NCBI GenBank assembly: GCA_030123805.1
Contig: JASJXV010000016.1
Coordinates: forward strand, 1-37,084
Source of the DNA: Gammaproteobacteria bacterium
GTDB taxonomy: Bacteria > Pseudomonadota > Gammaproteobacteria > Pseudomonadales > Azotimanducaceae
Length of the DNA stretch: 37,084 nucleotides
Direction: 5' to 3'
Below, piece after piece: positions 27,142 through 37,010 of the stretch. How positions within the stretch are numbered: position 1 is the stretch's first letter; each line of letters starts with the position of its first letter. A model generated the notes under the pieces. That model did not search any database and had not been told where the DNA came from. It saw nothing but the letters and a program-made list of their open reading frames with translations. A program made the translations under genes and the position numbers.

Positions 27142-28008
27142 TCAGTCGCCGACTTCTCGGATCAATTCCCTGTGGCGAATCAGGACATTATCCCACTGCG
27201 TGTGAAAGTGCTGATGTAGTTTATGGCAGAGATATACCGAACGATGTTGACCACCGGTACATCCGATTGCAATCGTCATGTAGCTGCGATTGTTGGCTTC
27301 GAATTTTGGCAACCAGGCACTCAGATAGTTTCGAATATCTTCGAACATGGCGATGAAGTCGGGTTGACTATCCAAAAAAACCCTGACCGCTAATTCCTGA
27401 CCGGTAAGTGATCTTAGCTCAGGTTTCCAGTGCGGGTTAGGTAGACAGCGGGCATCAAAGACCACGTCCGCATCAACCGGGACGCCATTTTTATAGGCAA
27501 ACGACTCGAAAAGTAACGCAAAGCCGAAATTTTCTCTCACAATCCTGGATCGTATCAAGTCCCTTAATTGATGCAGCGTAAGTGATGTCGTATCAATCTT
27601 GAGATCTGCCAGATTCGAAATTGGCTCCAGGAGTTGTTTTTCGTAATCCAGAGCTTCGCGCAAGCCCCTTTGTTGATCACTCAGGGGATGTCTGCGACGA
27701 GTTTCGCTGAACCTCTTTACCAATGCAGAACTAGCTGAATCGAGGTATACAATCTGTAACTCAATACCCTTTTTGTCTATTTTCTCGATAAATTCGGGAA
27801 ATTTTCGCAGATCTGTAGCAATATTCCGGGCATCAATACCCACCGATATTCTGTCTGCAATGCGGTTTTTTATAAGATTTGCGGTCAGCGGTGGCAGTAA
27901 CCCCAGGGGTAGGTTGTCAATGCAATAGAATCCCATATCTTCAAGCACATGTAGAGCTGTGCTTTTGCCCGAGCCGGATCGACCACTAATAATGATCAGT
28001 TTGATCAT
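27142..28008 (-). CDS. rapZ: RNase adapter protein RapZ
   Basis: The 288-residue protein has Walker A GRSGSGKS (9-16) followed by LHVLEDMGFYCIDNLP, and a C-terminal domain with IGCTGGQHRSV. In E. coli RapZ binds glucosamine-6-phosphate and delivers the small RNA GlmZ to RNase E, thus controlling GlmS. Whether a GlmZ-like RNA exists in this organism cannot be told from the window. The gene is 33 bp downstream of ptsN in the same operon. Confidence 0.96.
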   Translation of the reverse strand: MIKLIIISGRSGSGKSTALHVLEDMGFYCIDNLPLGLLPPLTANLIKNRIADRISVGIDARNIATDLRKFPEFIEKIDKKGIELQIVYLDSASSALVKRFSETRRRHPLSDQQRGLREALDYEKQLLEPISNLADLKIDTTSLTLHQLRDLIRSRIVRENFGFALLFESFAYKNGVPVDADVVFDARCLPNPHWKPELRSLTGQELAVRVFLDSQPDFIAMFEDIRNYLSAWLPKFEANNRSYMTIAIGCTGGQHRSVYLCHKLHQHFHTQWDNVLIRHRELIREVGD

Positions 28009-28041
28009 GAGGATGGGCTGCAGTCTGGTCGAGTGGATCGA

Positions 28042-28500
28042 TCAAAGTTCCGGTTCCTGCAATGCAGCCTGATACAGGTCAATGTCCGATGTTGCATTCA
28101 GCAATGCTGTTCGGTAATCATCCGATTCAAGGCGACGAGCCAACATGGAAAGAGTTTGCAGATGGTCTTCAATTTCGGTTTCAGGAACTATGAGCAAAAA
28201 GATTATTTTCACAGGTATCTGATCATAGGCGCCAAAATCCACTGCTTCCTGTAATTGGACAAGTGCGCAGATCATATCGTCACAATCAGAAAGACGACAG
28301 TGAGGGATTGCAATGCCATTCCCGAGAGCAGTCGTGCCCAATCTCTCACGAGCTATCAGATTTTGGAACAATTCCTCATTGTCTATTTGAGGCAGGGATT
28401 CGGTAACCAAAGAGGCGATTTGTTCGAGAACCTTCTTTTTGCTTGCTGCAGCCATGCCACAATTGGTTCTTTCAGGAATCAAAATTGACTCTATTTTCAT
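28042..28500 (-). CDS. ptsN: PTS IIA-like nitrogen regulatory protein (EIIA-Ntr)
   Basis: The 152-residue EIIA of the fructose/mannitol type accepts phosphate from NPr on a histidine and regulates potassium transport, phosphate sensing and other systems by protein contact. His67 is in LGNGIAIPHCR, the family active site. ETEIEDHLQTLSMLARRL near residues 110-128 is the other conserved segment. ATG start at 28500; 41 bp separate it from hpf. Confidence 0.96.
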   Translation of the reverse strand: MKIESILIPERTNCGMAAASKKKVLEQIASLVTESLPQIDNEELFQNLIARERLGTTALGNGIAIPHCRLSDCDDMICALVQLQEAVDFGAYDQIPVKIIFLLIVPETEIEDHLQTLSMLARRLESDDYRTALLNATSDIDLYQAALQEPEL

Positions 28501-28541
28501 TGAGATTTCTGTTCGCCTCCTGGCGCTATGACCGTTAGCAT

Positions 28542-28850
28542 TTATCTGACCGACGAGCGTTGTTTTCGCTCCGTCATTTTCTCTTTTTTCTTAATCAGTT
28601 GTCGATCCAGCTTATCTGCCAGCATATCTATTGCGGCATAAAGATCCTCGGACTCTGCATCAGCGAAAACCTCACCTTCCGGGGTATGAATTGTTGATTC
28701 TGCTTTTTGCCTCTGCTTCTCTACACTTAGAATGACATGAACATTAGTGATTTTATCGAAATGTCTCTCAAGTTTGTCGAGTTTTGTTTCGACATATTGC
28801 TTCAATGGACTGGTTACTTCGATATGATGACCACTTACACTAATTTGCAC
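28542..28850 (-). CDS. hpf: Ribosome hibernation promoting factor, short form
   Basis: This 102-residue protein belongs to the YfiA/HPF family, which binds the 30S decoding region and helps form inactive 100S ribosomes in stationary phase. The beta-alpha fold pattern is seen in SGHHIEVTSPLKQYVETKL, HVILSVEKQRQKAESTI and DLYAAIDMLADKLDRQL. It lacks the C-terminal dimerisation domain of long HPF. Translation starts at GTG with an excellent GAGGAGG ribosome site seven bases upstream. A promoter lies in the spacer after rpoN. Confidence 0.95.
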   Translation of the reverse strand: MQISVSGHHIEVTSPLKQYVETKLDKLERHFDKITNVHVILSVEKQRQKAESTIHTPEGEVFADAESEDLYAAIDMLADKLDRQLIKKKEKMTERKQRSSVR

Positions 28851-28900
28851 GTGTTGACCTCCTCATTGGTTATTGCTGCAGATGTTGTCTACCTGCGTTA

Positions 28901-28929
28901 ATTATAAATATCCTGACCCTGGTTGCTAA
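28901..28929 (-). promoter_or_regulatory. Sigma-70-type promoter for hpf-ptsN-rapZ-npr
   Basis: Read on the minus strand, TTAGCA (28929-28924) and a perfect TATAAT (28906-28901) are separated by 17 bp. Transcription would start near 28894, about 45 nt before the hpf GTG. The element lies in the 123-bp rpoN-hpf spacer and would allow expression independent of lptB-rpoN transcription. Confidence 0.6.
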
Positions 28930-28973
28930 TAGTGGCCATCTGATGCTACCGCAACAGACTGTAAGCACCCTGG

Positions 28974-30605
28974 TCAGACCAACTGCTTACGTTCATTGGA
29001 TGGGGGAATCATGAGCGATTCTCTATACTTTGCTATGGTACGTCTGGCCACCCTTATACCTTGTTCTGCCAATAGACTTGCTATTTTACTATCACTTAAG
29101 GGTTTTCTCTGATTTTCTTCTGCTACAAGCTTTTTAATGAGTGCTCTGATGGCAGTGGATGAAACTTCACCACCACCCTGGCTACTTACGTGACTCGAAA
29201 AAAAGTACTTCAGTTCAAATACACCCGCCGGGGTGTGCATATATTTTTGCGTGGTGACTCTTGAGATTGTAGATTCATGAAGATCTACCGCTTCCGCCAC
29301 GTCATGAAGTACGAGTGGTTTCATGGCTTCTTCACCATATTCCAAAAATCCCTTCTGGAATTCAACAATTTTTGTCGCTACTTTCAACAGTGTCTCGTTG
29401 CGTTGTTGCAAGCTTTTAATAAACCAGCGAGCTTCCTGCAGGTGTGTTTTCAGATAGGTATTGTCCTCACTGTTATCCGCCCGCTTGACCATAGATGCAT
29501 AGTCCGGATTAACCCGTATTCGTGGTGCTGATAATGAGTTGAGTTCCACCAACCATCGATCATTTTTCCTTGTCACGATGACATCGGGTTCGACATATTC
29601 CGTTTTGGAAGGAATAAATTCGGATCCTGGTCTTGGGTTGAGTGACTGGATTAGTGCGATAACCTGCCTTAATTCCGGTTCCTTCAGTTTTGTTTTTCGG
29701 ATCAGAAAGTTAAAATCCCTGCTCCCCAGTTGTGGCAGACAGTCGCTGATAATCAATATGCCCTGTTGCTTCCATGCCGTGGAATCGGGTAATTGATTTA
29801 TCTGAATGAGTAAGCTCTCCTTGAGATCTCTCGCTGCTATTCCCACTGGATCAAGGTGCTGTATGAGATGTAGAACGGCTTCAATTTCGTCTAATTCGGT
29901 ATCGGGATCCATGTAAGACAGAATTTCTTCCAGATCAATAGTCAATACACCTTCATTATCGAGGCCGTCGATGATAGCCACTGCTATCTGTAGATCAGTC
30001 ATCGAAAGATGCAAGAGGCTGATTTGGTCTAAAAGATGATCCTTTAGGGTGATCTCTTCGGTATTACGCACCTCGAGATAATTGCTGTCGAAATCCTCTC
30101 CTCTGCTCAGAGATGCAGATTGAGTGGGCTGATCGTCCCAAACGTCTTCCCAGACACTATCGACTGGCAAATCATCGGCCATCTTGTCAGACAAAAGTTC
30201 CTGGTGGGAATCTGGTACAGCATCGCCATCTATTTCCGGATCGTAAGGAGCGGCATCAGGGTCTGACAGATCACCGGATTTACCCATTTCCGATTCGGAA
30301 CCGATACTATTCTCGTTTGAGTCTGCAGTTTCATCCGCAGGATCCTTTTGCGTGTCCGCGGATTTGCGGAGTTCTTCCATGAATTCTTCGCTAACTTCCA
30401 GAGCCTCATCAGGGGCGTCCAGAGAGGTTGGTTCATCGTCTGTTTCATCAGCAACAACCTCTTCAAGCATCAGGTTGGAGTCCAATGCTTCCTGAATTTC
30501 CTGTTCCAGGTCGAACGTCGACAACTGCAGCAACTTAATTGCTTGCTGTAATTGCGGTGTCATCCGAAGCTGTTGTCCCAGTTTGAGGACCAGCGAGGGT
30601 TTCAT
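28974..30605 (-). CDS. rpoN: RNA polymerase sigma-54 factor
   Basis: From ATG 30605 the protein has 543 residues. Region I, the activator-contact domain, is [19 protein letters not shown] to about residue 47. A long acidic region II runs from about 50 to 185. The core-binding domain follows, then the helix-turn-helix ([20 protein letters not shown]) and the RpoN box ARRTIAKYR (520-528), which contacts the -24 element. Many relatives are near 490 residues; the extra length is in the acidic linker. ATG 30611 (MVMK) is an alternative start. The frame continues upstream, but only through a repeat element that ends at the start codon region. No ribosome site is visible. Confidence 0.96.
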   Translation of the reverse strand: MKPSLVLKLGQQLRMTPQLQQAIKLLQLSTFDLEQEIQEALDSNLMLEEVVADETDDEPTSLDAPDEALEVSEEFMEELRKSADTQKDPADETADSNENSIGSESEMGKSGDLSDPDAAPYDPEIDGDAVPDSHQELLSDKMADDLPVDSVWEDVWDDQPTQSASLSRGEDFDSNYLEVRNTEEITLKDHLLDQISLLHLSMTDLQIAVAIIDGLDNEGVLTIDLEEILSYMDPDTELDEIEAVLHLIQHLDPVGIAARDLKESLLIQINQLPDSTAWKQQGILIISDCLPQLGSRDFNFLIRKTKLKEPELRQVIALIQSLNPRPGSEFIPSKTEYVEPDVIVTRKNDRWLVELNSLSAPRIRVNPDYASMVKRADNSEDNTYLKTHLQEARWFIKSLQQRNETLLKVATKIVEFQKGFLEYGEEAMKPLVLHDVAEAVDLHESTISRVTTQKYMHTPAGVFELKYFFSSHVSSQGGGEVSSTAIRALIKKLVAEENQRKPLSDSKIASLLAEQGIRVARRTIAKYRESLMIPPSNERKQLV

Positions 30606-30614
30606 AACCATATA

Positions 30615-30709
30615 GGTACCGGCTTGCCGACGGTCCGCCGCCGCGGGGCAAACGGTACCGGCGGCAGCGGTTTGCAAAGCAAACTGCGAGAGCCCGGTAC
30701 TGGTTTGCC
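30615..30709 (+). repeat. GC-rich hairpin repeat unit plus partial second unit, next to the rpoN start
   Basis: The unit shares CCGGCTTGCCGA, GGCAAACGG, GGCGGCAGCGGTTTG and GCAAACTGCGAGAGCC with the 80-bp repeats at 17631-17790. GGTACCGGCTTGCC (30615-30628) is echoed as GGTACTGGTTTGCC (30696-30709), 81 bp later, marking the beginning of a degenerate second unit. Here the module GTCCGCCGCCGCGG (30633-30646) is in the loop of the first hairpin, whereas the mreD-maf copies carry it in the second. The repeat sits between lptB and rpoN, in opposite orientation to transcription. Confidence 0.85.
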
Positions 30710-30773
30710 AATGGGGGAGTTAATAGTTGCCTGCTTGAGTCCTGTGTTTTTGTGAGTCAGTGTCAACATATCA

Positions 30774-31511
30774 TTACATTCTAAAATGTTGTCCGAGATA
30801 GACGCTCCTGACCTGATCATTTGCCAGTATTGTTTCAGTGTCCCCCTCTGCGATGATCTGTCCATCATTTACAATGTATGCTTTCTCGCAGATATCAAGT
30901 GTTTCACGTACATTATGGTCGGTTATGAGAATACCGATATTGCGTTCTGTCAATTGTGTAATAATTTCTTTTATGTCGTTTACGGAAATTGGATCAACAC
31001 CCGCAAATGGCTCGTCAAGCAGGATAAATGCTGGTTCTGTGGCTAGAGCACGTGCGATTTCAACGCGTCTTCGCTCTCCACCTGACAGGCTCAGGCCCAT
31101 GCTGTTTCGGAGTTGAGTGATGTGAAATTCCTCCAACAGGGATTCAAGTTTCTCCATTCTTTGAATTTTTGCAAGGCCAGGTCTGGTTTCAAGGATTGCC
31201 AGCAGGTTCTCCGCGACTGTAAGCTTTCGGAATACGGATGCTTCCTGCGGTAGGTAACCCAGCCCTTTTCTTGCCCGGAGATGCATAGGCAATGCCGCGA
31301 TATCCTGGCCGTTAAAAAGAATCTGTCCGTGATCTTCCCTGACGGATCCAATGATCATGTAGAAACAGGTGGTTTTACCCGCACCATTGGGACCCAGCAA
31401 CCCTACTATCTGTCCGCTTTCGACGCGTAACGAGACATTCTTGACGACCTGATGCCCCTTATAGCTTTTCGCAAGATCTATCACATGTAAGACATCTTTG
31501 GATGCAGGCAT
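30774..31511 (-). CDS. lptB: LPS export ABC transporter ATP-binding protein LptB
   Basis: This cytoplasmic ATPase of the LptB2FG transporter extracts LPS from the inner membrane. The 245 residues contain Walker [10 protein letters not shown] (40-48), the signature [15 protein letters not shown] and Walker [14 protein letters not shown]. LptB-specific context is provided by lptA and lptC immediately upstream, the gap to lptA being three bases. LptF and LptG are not in this window, as is usual. Confidence 0.97.
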   Translation of the reverse strand: MPASKDVLHVIDLAKSYKGHQVVKNVSLRVESGQIVGLLGPNGAGKTTCFYMIIGSVREDHGQILFNGQDIAALPMHLRARKGLGYLPQEASVFRKLTVAENLLAILETRPGLAKIQRMEKLESLLEEFHITQLRNSMGLSLSGGERRRVEIARALATEPAFILLDEPFAGVDPISVNDIKEIITQLTERNIGILITDHNVRETLDICEKAYIVNDGQIIAEGDTETILANDQVRSVYLGQHFRM

Positions 31512-31514
31512 CGA

Positions 31515-32033
31515 CTAGTGTTTCTTGGGATTAAGGGTCATGTTGATTCGCCCGGATTTATTATCCGGCGTGATACTGCCCTTCATATTGACGATTCCCC
31601 GCTTGATGTCATAGTGTAATAACTCTCCTTCAAATTCATTCGGAAGTTGGTGAAGTTTCGCCTGTCCTGTCAAGTGCAGTTTCTCTTCCTGGATCATATA
31701 ATTGATTTCCCTGGCATTTGCATAGATCAGTTCGGCATCCTTGTCTGGTTGTTGTTCGTAATGAGCCAGAGCCTTTGAATTCTTGTTCATTCTGGCGATT
31801 ATCTGGATAACTTCGCTGTCATGTGTATGTATTTCAATTTCATCGGCAGCAATATGCATGGTGCCCTGAACTACTGTGACACGGCCACGGTATACGGAAA
31901 TACCGGTGCTTTTATCAATTTGTGCGGTGTCAGCCTGAATATAAAATTGCTTATCCTTGTCGCTGCTCAGTGCGTATAAAGCCCCGTTTGAGAGCGCGAG
32001 AACAAAGAACAGGCTGATAGGGCTTAATTTCAT
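31515..32033 (-). CDS. lptA: Lipopolysaccharide transport periplasmic protein LptA
   Basis: The 172-residue protein has a signal peptide (about residues 1-21, ending ALYA) and the OstA/LptA beta-jellyroll pattern: YIQADTAQID, VYRGRVTVVQGTMHIAADEI and a repeat of this theme near LHLTGQAKL and YDIKRGIVNMKGSI. LptA monomers stack head to tail to bridge LptC and LptD across the periplasm. It lies between lptC (29 bp) and lptB (3 bp). Confidence 0.94.
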   Translation of the reverse strand: MKLSPISLFFVLALSNGALYALSSDKDKQFYIQADTAQIDKSTGISVYRGRVTVVQGTMHIAADEIEIHTHDSEVIQIIARMNKNSKALAHYEQQPDKDAELIYANAREINYMIQEEKLHLTGQAKLHQLPNEFEGELLHYDIKRGIVNMKGSITPDNKSGRINMTLNPKKH

Positions 32034-32062
32034 GTTCAGTTATCTTCCTTGGCATGTGCAGG

Positions 32063-32656
32063 TCAGATCTGGTCAGGCGTCGGCAATATAGTTGTATTTA
32101 CTCGTTGCTGTTCATTTGAATAAAAGAGAAACCTTCCGGGTTTCAGGTAAGCTTTCATGCCTGAAGCGGTGGTCCGACTTGTATTATCGTCAATGATAAC
32201 AGTTTGATCAGTTTCAGCGTAATCCAGTGCGGGTAGAACGGTGAGATTTTCTGACCGAATACGAATAAATTTACCCTCTTTGTTCGTTCTCTCCACCAGA
32301 ACGGAGTCCCAGAGTTCCAATCTACTCCCCTGGTCGCCGTGATCGGGTAATATGCGACCCGCTTTTGAGCGTATCTTCCACGGCGGCGCATCGTCTTTAT
32401 ACAAGGTAATGTCTGGCATGGTGAGTATAGTGATATCTGACGCGGGGTAGTGCGTGAACCTCGATGCGCGAATGCGGTGCTGCAATTTACCAGTCGCATC
32501 GAACTGAGTCAGACTGGCGTTTATCATATACAGATCGGGATCATTTTGCCGGATAATAGAATTGCCTGATTCGCCGACCGTTGAATCCAGGTACCAATTG
32601 ATACTGGCACCTGCAAGGAGTAGAAATGCCAATTGAATTATCAGTTTACTGTTCAC
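32063..32656 (-). CDS. lptC: LPS export system protein LptC
   Basis: This bitopic inner-membrane protein receives LPS from LptB2FG and passes it to LptA. The 197 residues show one N-terminal membrane segment (about 5-22) and the YrbK/LptC periplasmic fold with GKLQHRIRASRFTHYP, PPWKIRSKAG and LELWDSVLVER. Translation begins at GTG, with AGGA six bases upstream. The kdsD and kdsC genes, which normally precede lptC, are missing. Confidence 0.94.
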   Translation of the reverse strand: MNSKLIIQLAFLLLAGASINWYLDSTVGESGNSIIRQNDPDLYMINASLTQFDATGKLQHRIRASRFTHYPASDITILTMPDITLYKDDAPPWKIRSKAGRILPDHGDQGSRLELWDSVLVERTNKEGKFIRIRSENLTVLPALDYAETDQTVIIDDNTSRTTASGMKAYLKPGRFLFYSNEQQRVNTTILPTPDQI

Positions 32657-32745
32657 CGAATTCCTTGTGGCACCGCCAATGATCTAGGATTTTCTGGGTA
32701 CCAGGATCATCATAGCATCAAGCAAACATGCTTGTTGCATGGGCA

Positions 32746-33723
32746 CTACACCTGGTTGATGGATGAATGATACAGAGATGTCAGATACGCAACCCAAATG
32801 AGTAATAGGAATCCTCCTTCCAGGCGAGTTATTTTAGCTTTGCTGCGGCCCCCCCCGTAGGCGAATAGTACCAGAAGTAAAGTCATCATGAACATCAACA
32901 GAAAGTCGCGCCAAAGAATTTCGGCTACCAGCACAGTCGGGGCTAACAGACCAGGAATAGCAAGCACCAGGAGAATATTGAAGATGTTTGAACCAACAAT
33001 GTTGCCGATTGCCAGATCGGTTTGCCCTTTAAGTGCACAGCTCACGGATACCACCAATTCAGGAAGGCTGGTACCCACCGCAATGACAGTGAGGCCTATG
33101 ACCAGTTCACTAATCCCCATGCGGGTGGCAATTCCGGTAGCTGACCATACCAGCAACTCAGCACTGCCTAACATCAAGAGCAGGCTAAACAGGAAAATCA
33201 GGATGCTTTTCCGCGTCGACATTTCCGGAATGTCATCCAGACCTGAAATCTCTGCAGCCTGCTCCATAGTGTATGTACGCTGATGTTCCCGGACTAACCT
33301 GAGCAGAAACAAGCCAAGTCCGACAAAAAGAAACAGAGAATCAAGAACACCGAGATACAAGTTCATCAATACGATTCCGGCGCACATAGTCACCACCATT
33401 AGAATCGGCAAATCACGACGCAGCACCTCAACTCTGAACGGCAGAGGGACCAGCACGGCTGTAAGTCCCAGAACCAAACCAATATTGGCAATGTTCGATC
33501 CAATGGCATTCCCCACGGCGAGTTCCGGAGATCCTTCGATAGCTGAAGCTACCGCGACGAAAACCTCTGGTGCAGAAGTGCCCAGGGACACAAGTGTCAG
33601 GCCGATCAACATAGCCGACATATTGAAATTGCGGGCTGTAGCAGTGGCGCCGTATACGAGTTGATCCGCACTCCAAAACAGTATCAGAAAACCGGCGAGT
33701 AGTGCGAGACAAAGTAACAGCAT
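32746..33723 (-). CDS. yrbG: Calcium/sodium antiporter of the CaCA family (YrbG-like)
   Basis: The 325-residue exchanger has about ten membrane segments and the two inverted alpha repeats typical of Na+/Ca2+ exchangers: LVSLGTSAPEVFVAV...GNAIGSNIANIGLVLG near 45-90 and VIAVGTSLPELVVSV...GNIVGSNIFNILLVLA near 208-255. The acidic residues in GTSAPE and GTSLPE bind the ions in studied relatives. In E. coli yrbG heads yrbG-kdsD-kdsC-lptC; here it is directly followed by lptC at 89 bp. Confidence 0.94.
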   Translation of the reverse strand: MLLLCLALLAGFLILFWSADQLVYGATATARNFNMSAMLIGLTLVSLGTSAPEVFVAVASAIEGSPELAVGNAIGSNIANIGLVLGLTAVLVPLPFRVEVLRRDLPILMVVTMCAGIVLMNLYLGVLDSLFLFVGLGLFLLRLVREHQRTYTMEQAAEISGLDDIPEMSTRKSILIFLFSLLLMLGSAELLVWSATGIATRMGISELVIGLTVIAVGTSLPELVVSVSCALKGQTDLAIGNIVGSNIFNILLVLAIPGLLAPTVLVAEILWRDFLLMFMMTLLLVLFAYGGGRSKAKITRLEGGFLLLIWVAYLTSLYHSSINQV

Positions 33724-34136
33724 ATTGCGGAGCGGTATCCTGATCTTTAGGGGCAGTCAATTAAATTGGGAAATGAATGCTTTTGCAAGCGTGAAATTTT
33801 CTCGTCTCTAGCCAATGCAGGGGGAATTTATAATAATACTTCATGCTGCAAAGACGATTCCATTATACAGCAGGTTGCCATGTCAGACAGATCTTTTAGA
33901 TCATTAGACGCGTTTTTAAGGTTCTACAGAAGCCTCCAGGGTCACTAAATTCCTGTATAGTATAGCTATCGCAAAGACCGGCTACCGGCCATTTGTCCTT
34001 CAACAATCAGGTGAATCAGAGCTTCCCTATGTAAAGTGAGGATCCAGATGGCCAAGGTATATGTTTACTTGACCGTTTTCTTTCCTTTATTATTGCGCCC
34101 TTTTTCAATTGGACAGGTTTAACATGGGATATAGTT
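33724..34136. other. 413-bp divergent intergenic region between yrbG and ibaG
   Basis: No supported gene is present; a 60-codon open frame at 33766 has no family resemblance. A TATAAT on the plus strand at 33829-33834 and a TATAGT near 33956 lack good -35 partners, but the gap must contain promoters in both directions. In many relatives mla genes lie just upstream of ibaG; none remains here. Confidence 0.4.
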
Positions 34137-34370
34137 ATGGAACTTGATTCGATACAAAAGCTCCTGGAAGATGGTTTGTCGGGTTGTCAGGTTGATGTTA
34201 GCGGAGATGGCAACCGTATTAGTGTACAGGTCGTCGGTGACCTTTTTGAAGGATTGAGCAAGGTAAAACGGCAGCAGAAGGTGTATGGGTTATTGAAAGA
34301 GCTGATATCCAATGGCGAAATTCACGCAGTGAATATGCAAACCCTTACCCCGGCAGAGGTCAACAAATAA
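34137..34370 (+). CDS. ibaG: BolA family protein IbaG
   Basis: The 77-residue BolA-fold protein shows the short form typical of IbaG, with the conserved C-terminal histidine in GEIHAVNMQTLTP. BolA proteins bind [2Fe-2S] clusters together with monothiol glutaredoxins; IbaG has been linked to acid stress. Cys18 is another possible ligand. It is the first gene of ibaG-murA, 46 bp before murA, the conserved arrangement. Confidence 0.94.
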   Translation: MELDSIQKLLEDGLSGCQVDVSGDGNRISVQVVGDLFEGLSKVKRQQKVYGLLKELISNGEIHAVNMQTLTPAEVNK

Positions 34371-34383
34371 ATGACTTGGATGA

Positions 34384-35685
<1,302 letters not shown>

Positions 35686-35705
35686 GTAAAGTCGGTAAGT
35701 CAGCC

Positions 35706-37010
35706 ATGATTTCCAAAACAAGGCATTTAGACACTGAACAGCCCGGATTCGATGCGGATCTGTCGCTGCTTCTTGATCGTGAGATGCCGCTGACCGGTGA
35801 TGTTCGGGCCGTGGTAATGGAGATAATCCAGACAGTCAAAGAATCAGGAGACCAGGCGCTCATAGAATATACCAACCGTTTTGATCGCAGAGGTGTGGAA
35901 TCGTTCAACGAGTTGGAAGTGAACCCGGAAAGGCTCGAAACTGCAAAACAGCGAATTACCCCCGAAGTACTGGAAGCGCTGGAAAATGCCGCTGCAAGGA
36001 TCAGGGCCTACCACGAAAGGCAAAAACAGGAATCCTGGCGATATACGGATAGCCAGGGCAACCAACTGGGTCAGCTGATCAGGCCGCTTGACTGCGTGGG
36101 GGTTTATGCCCCCGGGGGTAAGGCAAGTTACCCATCGTCCGTTCTGATGACTGTCATACCAGCGAAAGTTGCTGGTGTCGACGCGATCACACTCATGGCG
36201 CCTTGCCCTGGGGGGGAGTTGAATGAAACGGTGTTGGCCGCAGCAGCTATAAGTGGTGTGGACAAATTCTTTACCGTTGGTGGTGCGCAGGCTATTGCGG
36301 CCCTGGCCTATGGTACCCGGTCAGTGAGTGCGGTTGATAAAATAGTAGGTCCGGGCAACATCTATGTGGCTACCGCCAAGCAATTGGTATTTGGCAGAGT
36401 GGGTATTGATATGATAGCCGGGCCATCAGAGGTAGTCGTTATCGCCGATAATTCAGCCAGTCCCGAGTGGCTGGTAATGGATTTATTTGCTCAAGCAGAA
36501 CACGATGAGCAGGCACAGGCGATATTGATTTCACCCTATGAGGAATTGCTCAAAGAGGTGGATCGGTTGATAGCTGATCGTGTTGGGCGAATGGATCGAT
36601 CTGTCATCATTGAAAAATCGTTAAGAGATCGTGGTGCTTTGATAAAGGTTAGAGACCTCGGGGAGGCAGTGGACATCAGCAACAGGATTGCACCTGAACA
36701 TCTTGAACTGGCGATAGAAGATCCGGAATCAGTGCTGGATTATGTACGCCATGCAGGTGCCATTTTTCTCGGTAAATATTCTGCTGAATGTATTGGTGAT
36801 TACTCAGCAGGACCAAGTCACGTATTGCCTACGGCGGGTACAGCCAGATTCTCATCTCCTTTAGGGGTTTATGACTTTCAAAAACGCAGCTCACTAATCA
36901 AGTGTTCCAAAACAGGAGCGCAATTACTTGGCCGTTCAGCGAATGTCCTTGCCCGGGAAGAGGGGTTGATTGCGCATGCGCTGTCAGCCCAATATCGAAT
37001 CAAGGAATAA
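35706..37010 (+). CDS. hisD: Histidinol dehydrogenase
   Basis: HisD performs the last two steps of histidine synthesis, oxidising histidinol to histidine with NAD+ and zinc. The 434 residues include the NAD-binding region (VGVYAPGGKASYPSS, about 131-145), VGGAQAIAALAYGT, zinc ligands Gln263 and His266 (AQAEHDEQ), and the catalytic pair Glu331-His332 (APEHLEL). Length equals the E. coli protein. In Pseudomonas hisG lies between murA and hisD; here only 20 bp separate them. The last 74 bp of the window after hisD hold no recognisable feature. Confidence 0.98.
   Translation: MISKTRHLDTEQPGFDADLSLLLDREMPLTGDVRAVVMEIIQTVKESGDQALIEYTNRFDRRGVESFNELEVNPERLETAKQRITPEVLEALENAAARIRAYHERQKQESWRYTDSQGNQLGQLIRPLDCVGVYAPGGKASYPSSVLMTVIPAKVAGVDAITLMAPCPGGELNETVLAAAAISGVDKFFTVGGAQAIAALAYGTRSVSAVDKIVGPGNIYVATAKQLVFGRVGIDMIAGPSEVVVIADNSASPEWLVMDLFAQAEHDEQAQAILISPYEELLKEVDRLIADRVGRMDRSVIIEKSLRDRGALIKVRDLGEAVDISNRIAPEHLELAIEDPESVLDYVRHAGAIFLGKYSAECIGDYSAGPSHVLPTAGTARFSSPLGVYDFQKRSSLIKCSKTGAQLLGRSANVLAREEGLIAHALSAQYRIKE

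Noticed and set aside
30606-30677. 24-residue N-terminal extension of RpoN
   Set aside because: Encoded by the repeat element; RpoN region I starts at [13 protein letters not shown].
33766-33948. 60-codon frame in the yrbG-ibaG gap
   Set aside because: No ribosome site, no recognisable sequence, and it crosses probable promoter DNA.
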